DNA of 47,643 bases from Agromyces tardus. Its GTDB lineage: Bacteria > Actinomycetota > Actinomycetes > Actinomycetales > Microbacteriaceae. Numbering within the stretch: position 1 is the stretch's first letter; each line of letters begins with the position of its first letter. The stretch is from contig NZ_RHHB01000022.1 of NCBI RefSeq assembly GCF_003710805.1, positions 1 through 47,643 on the forward strand, in the 5' to 3' direction. Made by a program: the position numbers and the translations under genes. Positions 1 through 8,493 of this stretch are shown here, piece after piece. The notes beneath the pieces were generated by a model. It did no database searches and had not been told where the DNA came from. It saw only the letters and a list, made by a program, of their open reading frames with translations.

Positions 1-501
1 GAGGCCGCCGCCGCAGCGGCCGCGGCGGCGGCAGCCGCGGCGGCGGGCGGCGGGGGCGGATCCGGCGGCGGCGTGCAGAGCTCGGGCTGGGCGAAGCCCG
101 CGTACGGCTACATCTCCGAGTACTACGGCCCGCGCGAGGTCATCTGCAGCGGCGGCTACTGCACCAACCCGTTCCACTACGCGGTCGACATCGCCACCGG
201 GTGCTCGGCGCCCATCTACGCGGCCTCGAGCGGCACGGTCGTCTACGCGGGCTGGTCGGGCAGCTACGGCAACTTCATCAAGATCGACCACGGCGGCGGC
301 ATCTCCACGGGCTACGCGCACATCCGGCCCGGCGGCATCTTCGTCGGCTACGGCGAGCAGGTGTCGGCGGGCGAGAACATCGCGTCGAGCGGCACCACGG
401 GTGCGTCGACCGGGTGCCACCTGCACTTCGAGGTCTACGACGGGTGGAGTCGCATCGACCCGATCCCGTTCATGTCGGCGCGGGGCGTCTCGCTGGGCTG
501 A
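1..501 (+). CDS. M23 (LytM-type) peptidase, C-terminal part, 5' end outside the window
   Basis: The reading frame is open from base 1, so the start lies to the left; 166 codons are visible. The first 24 encode a run of about 14 alanines followed by a Gly/Ser linker. Then comes a complete LytM/M23 fold with the zinc and catalytic motifs HYAVD (visible residues 59-63), GYAHI and HLHFEV near the end. The family cleaves peptide cross-links in peptidoglycan outside the cell, or acts as a non-catalytic amidase activator. Here the H-x3-D and HxH residues are intact, so catalysis is plausible. Four cysteines in the domain may form disulfides, which fits an exported protein. The upstream part, probably a signal peptide plus coiled coil, cannot be seen. 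A strong hairpin follows the stop. Confidence 0.9.
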   Translation, partial: EAAAAAAAAAAAAAAGGGGGSGGGVQSSGWAKPAYGYISEYYGPREVICSGGYCTNPFHYAVDIATGCSAPIYAASSGTVVYAGWSGSYGNFIKIDHGGGISTGYAHIRPGGIFVGYGEQVSAGENIASSGTTGASTGCHLHFEVYDGWSRIDPIPFMSARGVSLG

Positions 502-536
502 GCGGCGCTGCCAGGCGCGACGCGCCCGACGACGCG

Positions 537-566
537 GAAGGGGCGAGCCGCACGGCTCGCCCCTTC
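537..566 (+). terminator. Terminator after the M23 gene
   Basis: A 13-bp perfect stem GAAGGGGCGAGCC with a 4-base loop, 36 bases after the M23 stop. It ends in CTTC rather than a long T-run, as is common in high-GC actinobacteria. ppa on the other strand stops at 613, so the hairpin may serve both genes. Confidence 0.75.
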
Positions 567-612
567 TCCATGAGCGGATGCCGCAACCACGCGACATCCG
601 CTCGACACCCGG

Positions 613-1098
613 TCAGTGACCGGGGAACGCCTCGATCGCCTTCTGGATGAGCGACTCGGCCTCGGCCGCGTTCGCCCAGCCCTCGGTCTTGACCCACTTG
701 CCGGGCTCGAGGTCCTTGTAGTGCTCGAAGAAGTGCTCGATCTCCTTGCGGGTGAACTCGGGGATGTCGTCGACGTCCAGGATGTGGTTCCAGCGGGGGT
801 CGCCCGCGGGTACGGCGATGACCTTGGCGTCGCCGCCGCCGTCGTCGGTCATGTGGAAGACGCCGACCGGGCGAACGGTCACGCCCACGCCCGGGAAGAG
901 GGGGTACTCGAGCAGCACGAGCACGTCGAGCGGGTCGCCGTCGTCGCCGAGCGTGTTCTCGAAGAATCCGTAGTCGGTGGGGTAGGAGAACGAGGTGTAC
1001 AGCACGCGGTCGAGGAAGACCCGTCCGGTCTCGTGGTCGACCTCGTACTTGTTGCGGCTCCCCTTGGGGATCTCGATGACGGCGGCGTACTCGCCCAT
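613..1098 (-). CDS. ppa: Inorganic pyrophosphatase
   Basis: A 161-residue soluble family I pyrophosphatase, which hydrolyses pyrophosphate to two phosphates and pulls biosynthetic reactions forward in the cytoplasm. The family signature DGDPLDVLV is present, as are the N-terminal [11 protein letters not shown] and [11 protein letters not shown] blocks that carry metal and substrate ligands. The length matches bacterial hexameric enzymes. The frame stays open 47 codons further upstream, but the ATG at 1098 is chosen because AGGAGAA lies 6 bases before it and the family begins at this point. It is transcribed divergently from tilS, as in other actinobacteria. Confidence 0.96.
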   Translation of the reverse strand: MGEYAAVIEIPKGSRNKYEVDHETGRVFLDRVLYTSFSYPTDYGFFENTLGDDGDPLDVLVLLEYPLFPGVGVTVRPVGVFHMTDDGGGDAKVIAVPAGDPRWNHILDVDDIPEFTRKEIEHFFEHYKDLEPGKWVKTEGWANAAEAESLIQKAIEAFPGH

Positions 1099-1160
1099 GC
1101 TGGTTCTCCTGTCGGTGGAAGTCTCGCCGGCCGCCCGGATCGGGCACGCGATCGGCGCAA

Positions 1161-1166
1161 TAAGGT
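1161..1166 (+). promoter_or_regulatory. -10 box of tilS (leaderless)
   Basis: TAAGGT followed by exactly 6 bases and then ATG at 1173, so transcription should begin at the A of the start codon. No Shine-Dalgarno is visible. This favours ATG 1173 over the in-frame TTG at 1170. Confidence 0.6.
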
Positions 1167-1172
1167 TACTTG

Positions 1173-2279
1173 ATGCCTTCCGACGAGCCCACGGGCGAGC
1201 GAGCGGATGCCGCGACCGGGCGGCGTCCGCGCCTGACACCGCCGATCGCCGACGTGCGGCGCGCGGTGCGCGCGGTGCTCGGGCCCGTCGGTCGAGCAGC
1301 GCCGGAGGCGCGTCTCGAGACCACGGGATCGCACGGTCTCGAGACGCCGGCTGCGCCGGCTGGTCGACCGGCGGATGCGCCCCTCGTGCTCGTCGCGCTC
1401 TCGGGCGGGGCGGACTCGCTCGCGCTCGCCGCCGCCACCGCGTTCGAGGCCCCGCGCGCAGGCCTGCGGGCCGGCGCCGTCATCGTCGACCACGGCCTGC
1501 AGGAGGGCTCCGCGGAGGTCGCGGCCCGTGTCGGCGCGCAGGCGATCGCGCTGGGGCTCGATCCGGTGCTCGTGCGTCGCGTCGACGTGTCGGGCGAGGG
1601 CGGCCCCGAGGCATCCGCTCGCACCGCGCGGTACGCCGCCCTCGACGCGGCCGCCGTCGAGACCGGTGCCGCGCTCGTGCTGCTCGGACACACCCTCGAC
1701 GACCAGGCCGAGACGGTGCTGCTCGGCCTCGCCCGAGGCGCCGGCGCCGCGAGCCTCGCGGGCATGCCCGCACGCTCGGGCCGCTACGTGCGACCGCTGC
1801 TCGGCATCCGTCGGGCGACCACCCGGCAGGCCTGCGTCGACGCGGGGCTCGCCCCGTGGGACGACCCGCACAACCTCGATCCTGCGTACGCACGCGTGCG
1901 CGTGCGCGAACGGGTGCTGCCGGTGCTCGAGGCGGAGCTCGGACCCGGCATCGCCGAGGCCCTCGCCCGCACCGCCGACCAGCTGCGCGAGGACGACGAG
2001 GCGTTCGCCGCCCAGATCGACGAGGTCATCGAGGAGCTCTGCGAGCCCGCCGAGGCCGGCATCGCCGTGTCGGCCGGCGCGCTCGCCGCCAACCCCGCGG
2101 CCCTGCGGCAGCGCATCATCCGCCACGTCGTCGCGAGCGAGTTCGGCGTCGCCCTCTCCCGCAGCCAGACCCTCGAGGTCGCCCGGCTCGTGACCGACTG
2201 GCACGGCCAGGGGCCCATCGACCTGCCCGGATGCCGCGCCGCCCGCGTCGCCGGGCGCATCGAGTTCAGCGCCCGCTGA
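1173..2279 (+). CDS. tilS: tRNA(Ile)-lysidine synthase
   Basis: TilS attaches lysine to C34 of the minor isoleucine tRNA in an ATP-dependent reaction, changing its codon from AUG to AUA; it is normally essential. The PP-loop SGGADS lies at residues 77-82, followed by VIVDHGLQ and [13 protein letters not shown], all typical of the N-type ATP pyrophosphatase core. At 368 residues it has the short C-terminal region usual in actinobacteria. Residues 40-66, between the N-terminal helix and the PP-loop strand, are encoded by two facing copies of the dispersed palindromic repeat (1290-1369) and have no place in the family fold. They are probably a tolerated in-frame insertion forming a surface loop. 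hpt follows 49 bases downstream, the usual order. Confidence 0.93.
   Translation: MPSDEPTGERADAATGRRPRLTPPIADVRRAVRAVLGPVGRAAPEARLETTGSHGLETPAAPAGRPADAPLVLVALSGGADSLALAAATAFEAPRAGLRAGAVIVDHGLQEGSAEVAARVGAQAIALGLDPVLVRRVDVSGEGGPEASARTARYAALDAAAVETGAALVLLGHTLDDQAETVLLGLARGAGAASLAGMPARSGRYVRPLLGIRRATTRQACVDAGLAPWDDPHNLDPAYARVRVRERVLPVLEAELGPGIAEALARTADQLREDDEAFAAQIDEVIEELCEPAEAGIAVSAGALAANPAALRQRIIRHVVASEFGVALSRSQTLEVARLVTDWHGQGPIDLPGCRAARVAGRIEFSAR
1290..1322 (+). repeat. Dispersed palindromic repeat, copy 1, inside tilS
   Basis: Begins GGTCGAGCAGCGCC and ends GTCTCGAGACC. It matches in pattern the copies at 5675, 13433, 39270 and 43796, and is read in frame as part of TilS. Confidence 0.8.
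1335..1369 (-). repeat. Dispersed palindromic repeat, copy 2, inverted, inside tilS
   Basis: Begins GGTCTCGAGACGCC and ends GGCTGGTCGACC, the opposite orientation to copy 1 and 12 bases from it. The two form a facing pair like the BIME arrangement of REP elements, and both are in frame within tilS. Confidence 0.8.
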
Positions 2280-2285
2280 CGGGGC

Positions 2286-2291
2286 TAGGCT
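2286..2291 (+). promoter_or_regulatory. -10 box upstream of hpt
   Basis: TAGGCT, 37 bases before the hpt ATG and just after the tilS stop. The transcript would have a short leader containing the hpt ribosome binding site. Confidence 0.5.
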
Positions 2292-2328
2292 CGTGGCATC
2301 CGTTCGCAGCGACAGAAGGAGCCCGGGC

Positions 2329-2880
<552 letters not shown>

Positions 2881-2996
2881 CCTCATCGAGGCGCACGGCT
2901 CCTCACCGGGCGGGGAACGGCCGATCCCTCGACGACGGCTCGGGGCGCCTTGGCAGCCCACAGCGAACACGCGGCCGACGTCCAGCGCCGCCGGGG

Positions 2997-3002
2997 TAGC
3001 CT
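2997..3002 (+). promoter_or_regulatory. -10 box of ftsH
   Basis: TAGCCT ending 9 bases before the ATG at 3012. The leader would be 0-3 bases. The GTG at 3003 directly abuts the hexamer and would lie upstream of the transcription start, so it is unlikely to be the initiator. Confidence 0.55.
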
Positions 3003-3011
3003 GTGTGGACC

Positions 3012-5030
3012 ATGAACATGAAGAAGATCCTGCGCGGGCCGGTCATCTACATCCTGCTGGCGATCGTCGCCGTGTGGATCGGCTCGAGCCTCATCACCGC
3101 TTCCGGCTTCCGTGAGGTCTCGACGCAGGAGGGGCTCCAGCTCCTCGACGACGGCAAGGTCGCGTCGGCCAAGATCGTCGACGGCGAGAATCGCGTCGAC
3201 CTCACCCTCACCGAGGCCGACAAGGACCTCGGCACCCAGGTGCAGTTCTACTACGTCACGCCGCGCGGCACCGACGTGGTGCAGGCGATCGACAGCGCGA
3301 AGCTCAAGGACGGCTTCAACGACGAGGTGCCGCAGCCGAACTGGTTCCTCTCGATGCTCGGCATCCTGCTGCCGCTCGTGCTCATCGGCCTCTTCTTCTG
3401 GATCATGCTCTCGGGCATGCAGGGCGGCGGCAACCGCGTCATGCAGTTCGGCAAGTCGAAGGCGAAGCTCGTCTCGAAGGAGAGCCCGAAGGTCACCTTC
3501 GACGACGTCGCAGGCGCCGACGAGGCCATCGAGGAGCTCCACGAGATCAAGGACTTCCTGAAGGATCCCGCGCGATTCCAGGCGGTCGGCGCGCGCATTC
3601 CCAAGGGCGTGCTCCTCTACGGCCCTCCCGGAACCGGCAAGACGCTCCTCGCCCGCGCGGTCGCGGGTGAGGCGGGCGTGCCGTTCTACTCGATCTCGGG
3701 TTCCGACTTCGTCGAGATGTTCGTGGGCGTCGGCGCGAGCCGCGTGCGCGACCTCTTCGACCAGGCCAAGCAGAACGCCCCGGCGATCATCTTCGTCGAC
3801 GAGATCGACGCGGTCGGTCGCCACCGCGGCGCCGGCCTCGGCGGCGGGCACGACGAGCGCGAGCAGACGCTCAACCAGTTGCTCGTCGAGATGGACGGCT
3901 TCGACCCCAAGACGAACGTCATCCTCATCGCGGCGACGAACCGCCCCGACATCCTCGACCCAGCCCTGCTGCGCCCCGGCCGCTTCGACCGCCAGATCGG
4001 CGTCGACGCACCCGACCTCAAGGGCCGCATGAAGATCCTCCAGGTGCACGCCAAGGGCAAGCCGCTCGCGAAGGGCGTCGACCTCGAGGTGCTCGCGCGC
4101 AAGACGCCGGGCTTCACGGGCGCCGACCTCGCGAACGTGCTCAACGAGGCCGCTCTCCTCACGGCGCGCTCCAACGCGCAGCTCATCGACAACCGCGCGC
4201 TCGACGAGGCCGTCGACCGCGTGATCGCCGGTCCCCAGCGCCGCTCCCGCGTCATGAAGGACAAGGAGAAGCTCATCACGGCCTATCACGAGGGCGGACA
4301 CGCGCTCGCGGCGGCGGCGATGAACTACACCGATCCCGTGACGAAGATCACGATCCTCCCGCGCGGCCGCGCCCTCGGCTACACCATGGTGCTCCCGCTG
4401 GAGGACAAGTACTCGATCAGCCGCAACGAGCTCCTCGACCAGCTCACCTACGCCATGGGCGGTCGCGTCGCCGAGGAGATCGTGTTCCACGACCCCTCCA
4501 CCGGCGCCTCGAACGACATCGAGAAGGCCACCTCGACGGCCCGCAAGATGGTCACCGAGTACGGCATGAGCGCGAACGTCGGCGCCGTCAAGCTCGGGCA
4601 GTCGCAGGGCGAGGTCTTCCTCGGCCGCGACATGGGCCACCAGCGCGACTACTCCGAGGAGATCGCCGAGCGCGTCGACACCGAGGTGCGCACGCTCATC
4701 GAGCAGGCGCACGACGAGGCGTGGCAGGTGCTCAACGACAACCGCGACATCCTCGACCGCCTGGCCCTGGAGCTGCTCGAGCACGAGACGCTCGACCACA
4801 ACCAGATCGCCGAGATCTTCGCGGACGTCAAGAAGCTCCCGCCGCGTCCCCTGTGGCTCTCGAGCGACCGCCGTCCGGTCTCCGACCGCCCGCCGATCGC
4901 GTTCCCGACCCAGAAGGCGCCGATCGACCAGGGCGCCGTCGACGGCGGCGTGGACTCCGGCACGAAGGTGGCCGACGAGTCCGCCCCGGCGCGCGCGCCC
5001 CGCAGCAACCCGCGTCCCGCGACCGCCTGA
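3012..5030 (+). CDS. ftsH: ATP-dependent zinc metalloprotease FtsH
   Basis: A membrane-anchored AAA+ protease that degrades misassembled membrane proteins and some short-lived cytoplasmic proteins. Two membrane segments (about residues 8-27 and 113-133) flank a small extracytoplasmic domain. The Walker A motif GPPGTGKT is at 204-211, followed by the [11 protein letters not shown]alker B and the SRH region [19 protein letters not shown]. The zinc motif HEGGH begins at about 426. At 672 residues it is of normal length, with a disordered Pro/Arg-rich tail. The gene probably opens the operon continuing into folE 39 bases downstream. Confidence 0.96.
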   Translation: MNMKKILRGPVIYILLAIVAVWIGSSLITASGFREVSTQEGLQLLDDGKVASAKIVDGENRVDLTLTEADKDLGTQVQFYYVTPRGTDVVQAIDSAKLKDGFNDEVPQPNWFLSMLGILLPLVLIGLFFWIMLSGMQGGGNRVMQFGKSKAKLVSKESPKVTFDDVAGADEAIEELHEIKDFLKDPARFQAVGARIPKGVLLYGPPGTGKTLLARAVAGEAGVPFYSISGSDFVEMFVGVGASRVRDLFDQAKQNAPAIIFVDEIDAVGRHRGAGLGGGHDEREQTLNQLLVEMDGFDPKTNVILIAATNRPDILDPALLRPGRFDRQIGVDAPDLKGRMKILQVHAKGKPLAKGVDLEVLARKTPGFTGADLANVLNEAALLTARSNAQLIDNRALDEAVDRVIAGPQRRSRVMKDKEKLITAYHEGGHALAAAAMNYTDPVTKITILPRGRALGYTMVLPLEDKYSISRNELLDQLTYAMGGRVAEEIVFHDPSTGASNDIEKATSTARKMVTEYGMSANVGAVKLGQSQGEVFLGRDMGHQRDYSEEIAERVDTEVRTLIEQAHDEAWQVLNDNRDILDRLALELLEHETLDHNQIAEIFADVKKLPPRPLWLSSDRRPVSDRPPIAFPTQKAPIDQGAVDGGVDSGTKVADESAPARAPRSNPRPATA

Positions 5031-5069
5031 CCCGTCGTCCGCGACGGCGCGACCGAGGAGGAGGGTGAC

Positions 5070-5666
5070 ATGACGGGGGTGGATGCCGCCCGCATCGAGC
5101 GTGCCGTGCACGAGCTGCTGCTCGCGATCGGCGAGGACCCCGAGCGCGACGGCCTGAAGCGCACGCCCCAGCGCGTCGCCGAGGCCTACGCCGAGTTCTT
5201 CGGCGGACTCGACGCCGACCCCGTCGCGATCCTCGCCGACGCCGTGCCCATCGGCACCACCGACTCCGGAGCCCAGGCGACCTCCGATGCCGTCATGATG
5301 CGCGGCATCGACTTCCGGTCGATGTGCGAGCACCACCTGCTGCCGTTCACGGGCGTCGCGCACGTCGCGTACGTGCCCGACGAGCGGATCGTCGGGCTGG
5401 GCCGCATCCCGGCCGTCGTCGACGCGCTCGCGAGCCGCCCGCAGCTGCAGGAGCGACTGGCGGAGCAGATCGCCGACGCGCTCGAGGCGGGGCTCGCGCC
5501 GAAAGGCGTGCTCGTCGTGCTCGACGCGACGCACGGCTGCGTCACGACCCGCGGCGTGCGTCAGGAGCGCACCTCGACCGTCACGATCGCCAGCCGCGGC
5601 GTCCTCGCCGAACCGGCCGCGCGCGCCGAGATCATCGCGCTCATCGGATCGGGCCACGGTGTCTGA
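5070..5666 (+). CDS. folE: GTP cyclohydrolase I
   Basis: The first committed step of tetrahydrofolate synthesis, converting GTP to dihydroneopterin triphosphate. The 198-residue protein has the zinc and catalytic motifs SMCEHHLLPF and THGCVTTRG and the segment GRIPAVVDALASRPQLQERL. A purine-rich GAGGAGGAGG lies upstream of the ATG. The stop lies inside folP, which begins 8 bases before folE ends, so the two are translationally coupled. Confidence 0.96.
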   Translation: MTGVDAARIERAVHELLLAIGEDPERDGLKRTPQRVAEAYAEFFGGLDADPVAILADAVPIGTTDSGAQATSDAVMMRGIDFRSMCEHHLLPFTGVAHVAYVPDERIVGLGRIPAVVDALASRPQLQERLAEQIADALEAGLAPKGVLVVLDATHGCVTTRGVRQERTSTVTIASRGVLAEPAARAEIIALIGSGHGV

Positions 5667-6555
5667 CGCCCGCCGGTCGAGTGGCGCGCAGCGCGTATCG
5701 AGACCGCCGGCCCCATCGGGTCCCGAGAGGCCGGCCGCGGCGGCGACTCGATCGCCGCTCGTCATGGGCGTCGTGAACGTCACGCCCGACTCGTTCAGCG
5801 ACGGCGGCCGGTGGTTCGACGCGGATGCCGCGATCGCCCACGGCGTCGAGCTCGTCGCCGACGGCGCCGACATCGTCGACGTGGGCGGCGAGTCCACCCG
5901 GCCGGGCGCGGCGCGCGTCGAGCCCGAGGAGGAGCTGCGCCGGGTCGTGCCGGTCATCCGCGTGCTCGCGGCCCGCGGCATCCGGGTGAGCGTCGACACC
6001 ATGCGCGCCGCCACGGCCGCCGCCGCCGTCGAGGCGGGCGCCGAGATCATCAACGACGTGTCGGCCGGGCTCGCGGATGCCGCGATGGCGCGTATCGCGG
6101 CCGACTCCGGCGCACGCTACGTCGCCATGCACTGGCGCGGGCACTCGGACCGCATGGACGAGCTCGCGGAGTACCGCGACGTGGCCGCGGAGGTGCGGGA
6201 CGAGCTCGCCCGCCGCGTCGACGCCCTCGTCGCCGCGGGCGTCGCGCACGACCGCCTGATCCTCGACCCCGGACTCGGGTTCGCGAAGCGCGGCGAGCAG
6301 AACTGGGAGCTCCTCGCACGCCTCGACGTGCTGGCGGCGCTCGGACTTCCGCTGCTCGTCGGCGCCTCGCGCAAGCGGTTCCTCGGCGCGCTGCTGCCCG
6401 AGGGTGCGCCCGTCGAGGACCGCGACCTGCCCACCGCGGTCGTGAGCGCCCTCTCGGCGCAGGCCGGGGTGTGGGCCGTGCGGGTGCACGACGTGCGTTC
6501 GACCCGCATCGCCCTCGACGTCGCACGCGCATGGCAGAGTGGACGCCGTGGCTAG
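5659..6555 (+). CDS. folP: Dihydropteroate synthase
   Basis: Condenses 6-hydroxymethyl-dihydropterin pyrophosphate with p-aminobenzoate and is the target of sulfonamides. NVTPDSFSDGG, DVGGESTRPGA, INDVSAG and LDPGLGFAK are all present on the TIM-barrel scaffold. The first strand of the barrel begins near residue 34. The preceding N-terminal extension includes the peptide encoded by a dispersed palindromic repeat (5675-5705), which is not part of the enzyme fold. The GTG at 5659 overlaps folE by 8 bases; no better start occurs between the repeat and the barrel, though a GTG or ATG nearer residue 36 is possible. Confidence 0.94.
   Translation: MSDARRSSGAQRVSRPPAPSGPERPAAAATRSPLVMGVVNVTPDSFSDGGRWFDADAAIAHGVELVADGADIVDVGGESTRPGAARVEPEEELRRVVPVIRVLAARGIRVSVDTMRAATAAAAVEAGAEIINDVSAGLADAAMARIAADSGARYVAMHWRGHSDRMDELAEYRDVAAEVRDELARRVDALVAAGVAHDRLILDPGLGFAKRGEQNWELLARLDVLAALGLPLLVGASRKRFLGALLPEGAPVEDRDLPTAVVSALSAQAGVWAVRVHDVRSTRIALDVARAWQSGRRG
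5675..5705 (+). repeat. Dispersed palindromic repeat, copy 3, inside folP
   Basis: A 31-base element beginning GGTCGAGTGGCGCG and ending GTATCGAGACC. It is almost identical to the copy at 13433 and is translated within the folP N-terminal extension. Confidence 0.85.
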
Positions 6556-6919
6556 CACTCGCGACCGGATCACGCTCACGGGCATCCGTGTGCGCGCGCA
6601 TCACGGCGTCTTCGACTTCGAACGCGAGCAGGGCCAGGAGTTCGTGATCGACGTGTCGGTCGCCGTCGACCTCGCCGCCGCGGCATCCGGCGACGAGCTC
6701 GCCCGCACCGTGCACTACGGTGAGCTGGCCGTCGCGGTGGCCGAGGCGGTCGAGCGCGACCCCGTCGACCTCATCGAGACCGTCGCCGAGCGCGTCGCGG
6801 GCGTCGCCCTCGGCTTCGCCGGCGTCGAGGAGGCCGAGGTCACGGTGCACAAGCCCGGAGCACCCATCTCGGTGCCGTTCGAGGATGTGTCGGTCACGGT
6901 CGTGCGGAGCCGCGCATGA
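6539..6919 (+). CDS. folB: Dihydroneopterin aldolase
   Basis: Cleaves 7,8-dihydroneopterin to 6-hydroxymethyl-dihydropterin and glycolaldehyde. The roughly 123-126 residue protein shows the family pattern ITLTGIRVRAHHGVFDFER, the HYGELA segment with the conserved Tyr and Glu, and a C-terminal VTVHKPGAPI containing the catalytic Lys. GTG at 6539 and GTG at 6548 are both possible; each overlaps the folP end. It overlaps folK by 4 bases (ATGA). Confidence 0.93.
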   Translation: MDAVASTRDRITLTGIRVRAHHGVFDFEREQGQEFVIDVSVAVDLAAAASGDELARTVHYGELAVAVAEAVERDPVDLIETVAERVAGVALGFAGVEEAEVTVHKPGAPISVPFEDVSVTVVRSRA

Positions 6920-7401
6920 GCCGCGCCGTCATCGCCTTCGGGGCGAACCTCGGCGACCGCGAGGCCACGATCGACGAGGCAGTGCGCGAACTCGCCGACG
7001 CGCCCGGCGTCGACCTCATGGCCGTCTCGCCCATCTACGAGACCGCGGCGATCAAGCACGAGGGTGTCGACCGCAGCGCACCGCGCTACCTCAACGGCGT
7101 CATCATCGTCGAGACCGTGCTCGAGCCGCACGCCCTGCTCGACCTCCTGCAGCGCATCGAGCAGCAGCACGGTCGCGTGCGCGCCGAGCACTGGGGCGAT
7201 CGCACGCTCGACCTCGACCTCATCGACCTCGACGGGCGCGTGGTCGCCGACGACCGGCTCGTGCTGCCGCATCCGCGGGCGTGGGAGCGGGCGTTCGTGC
7301 TGCAGCCGTGGCTCGACCTCGAGCCCGAGGCCGAGCTGCCGGGGCGCGGGCCCATCGCGGCGCTGCGGGCGGCCGCATCCGACGAGGTGGTTCGACGGTG
7401 A
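6916..7401 (+). CDS. folK: HPPK, 2-amino-4-hydroxy-6-hydroxymethyldihydropteridine diphosphokinase
   Basis: Transfers pyrophosphate from ATP to 6-hydroxymethyl-dihydropterin, giving the FolP substrate. The 161-residue protein carries FGANLGDRE at the N-terminus, SPIYET, and the metal-binding DRTLDLDLI followed by LPHPRAWERAFVLQPW. The start overlaps the folB stop as ATGA, and its own stop overlaps the next start as GTGA, so the fol genes are one translationally coupled unit. Confidence 0.95.
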   Translation: MSRAVIAFGANLGDREATIDEAVRELADAPGVDLMAVSPIYETAAIKHEGVDRSAPRYLNGVIIVETVLEPHALLDLLQRIEQQHGRVRAEHWGDRTLDLDLIDLDGRVVADDRLVLPHPRAWERAFVLQPWLDLEPEAELPGRGPIAALRAAASDEVVRR

Positions 7402-7868
7402 GGCGCACGCACGCCTCGGCCCTCGTCGCATTCGTGGTGTCCGGGCTCGTCATCGGCTACCTCGGCGAGCTCGCGATCGTCTCCGCGGGCTACTCGGCGC
7501 TCGTGCCGCCGCTCTCGCTGCCCATCACGCTCGTGGGCGTGGGGGTGCTCGTCGTGGCGCTCGCGTGGCCCATCCGCAGAGCGGTGAAGGGCTCGTCGAA
7601 GGCGCGCATCGACCCGTTCCGGGCGATGCGCATCGCGGTGCTCGCGAAAGCGTGCAGCGGCAGCGGTGCGCTCGTGTTCGGCGCCGGAATCGGCATCTCG
7701 CTGTACCTGCTCACGCGCAGCGTCGTGCCGTCGGCGAGCACCGTGTGGCTGGCGGTCGCCACCGCCATCGGCGCGGCACTGCTCATGGTCGGCGGCCTCG
7801 TCGCCGAGTACTTCTGCACGCTGCCGCCGCCCGAGGACACCGAGGAGGAGGGTCACGCGCATGCCTGA
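7398..7868 (+). CDS. DUF3180 family membrane protein
   Basis: A 156-residue protein with about four hydrophobic segments: two near residues 8-55 and two near residues 80-140. The C-terminus is acidic and His-rich. It matches in size and position the DUF3180 protein that follows folK in actinobacteria (the Rv3605c position in Mycobacterium). Its function is unknown. GTG at 7398 overlaps the folK stop by 4 bases, and the end overlaps the next start by 8 bases. Confidence 0.75.
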   Translation: MRRTHASALVAFVVSGLVIGYLGELAIVSAGYSALVPPLSLPITLVGVGVLVVALAWPIRRAVKGSSKARIDPFRAMRIAVLAKACSGSGALVFGAGIGISLYLLTRSVVPSASTVWLAVATAIGAALLMVGGLVAEYFCTLPPPEDTEEEGHAHA

Positions 7869-8493
7869 CCCGCTCGCGCACGAGCACGATGTCGAGGGCG
7901 ACGGCGCGCCATCCGTGCCGGCCCGGGAGCCGATTGCGGCCCCGCCGGTGCCCGACGTTGCCGGCGAGGTCCGCGCCGAGGGCCCCGCCGGGGCAGCCGT
8001 GACGGCGGCCCCTGCCCGTACCGCGCCCGACGACACCGGCTGGCGACGGGTCTCGCCGAAGTACGTGGTGGTCGAGGTCGTCGGCTCGCTCATCGGCACC
8101 GCGGTGCTCGTCGGCGGCCTGCTGATCGTGAACGCCCTGTTCGACCTCACGTGGGCCGTGTGGATCGCCGTCGCCGTCGGCATCGCCGCGCTCATCGGCA
8201 TCGCGTTCGAGCCGCGCCGCGTCCGCTCGATCGGGTATCGCCTGCGGGCCGACGACCTCGTGTTCCGGCGGGGCATCATGTTCCAGCGCCAGGTCGCCGT
8301 GCCGTACGGGCGCATGCAGCTCGTCGACATCACGCGGGGGCCGGTCGCACGCGCCCTCGGCCTGGCCGACCTCCGGTTCGTCACCGCCGCCGCTGCGACC
8401 GCCGTGACGCTGCCCGGCCTGCCGCTCGAGGACGCGGAGTCACTGCGCGACGAGCTCGTGGCCCTCGCCGAGACCCGCCGGGCCGGACTGTGA
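7861..8493 (+). CDS. Membrane protein with bacterial PH domain (YdbS-like)
   Basis: The 210-residue protein has a Pro/Ala-rich disordered N-terminus (about 1-65), a pair of membrane segments (about 70-118) and a C-terminal bPH2/DUF304 domain recognisable from IGYRLRADDLVFRRGIMFQRQ and VPYGRMQLVDITRGP. Such proteins are usually paired with a larger paralogue, as here. In Bacillus the YdbS/YdbT pair is linked to resistance to an exported antimicrobial, but the molecular role is not settled. ATG 7861 overlaps the DUF3180 gene, and the stop overlaps the next GTG. Confidence 0.8.
   Translation: MPDPLAHEHDVEGDGAPSVPAREPIAAPPVPDVAGEVRAEGPAGAAVTAAPARTAPDDTGWRRVSPKYVVVEVVGSLIGTAVLVGGLLIVNALFDLTWAVWIAVAVGIAALIGIAFEPRRVRSIGYRLRADDLVFRRGIMFQRQVAVPYGRMQLVDITRGPVARALGLADLRFVTAAAATAVTLPGLPLEDAESLRDELVALAETRRAGL

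Noticed and set aside
1..72. Microsatellite-like GCC/GCG run at the left edge
   Set aside because: It is in frame and encodes an Ala/Gly linker before the M23 domain, with varied synonymous codons rather than a pure repeat.
2883..6053. Minus-strand open frame of 1056 codons opposite ftsH, folE and folP
   Set aside because: Complement shadow of three conserved genes; low-complexity composition and no motifs.
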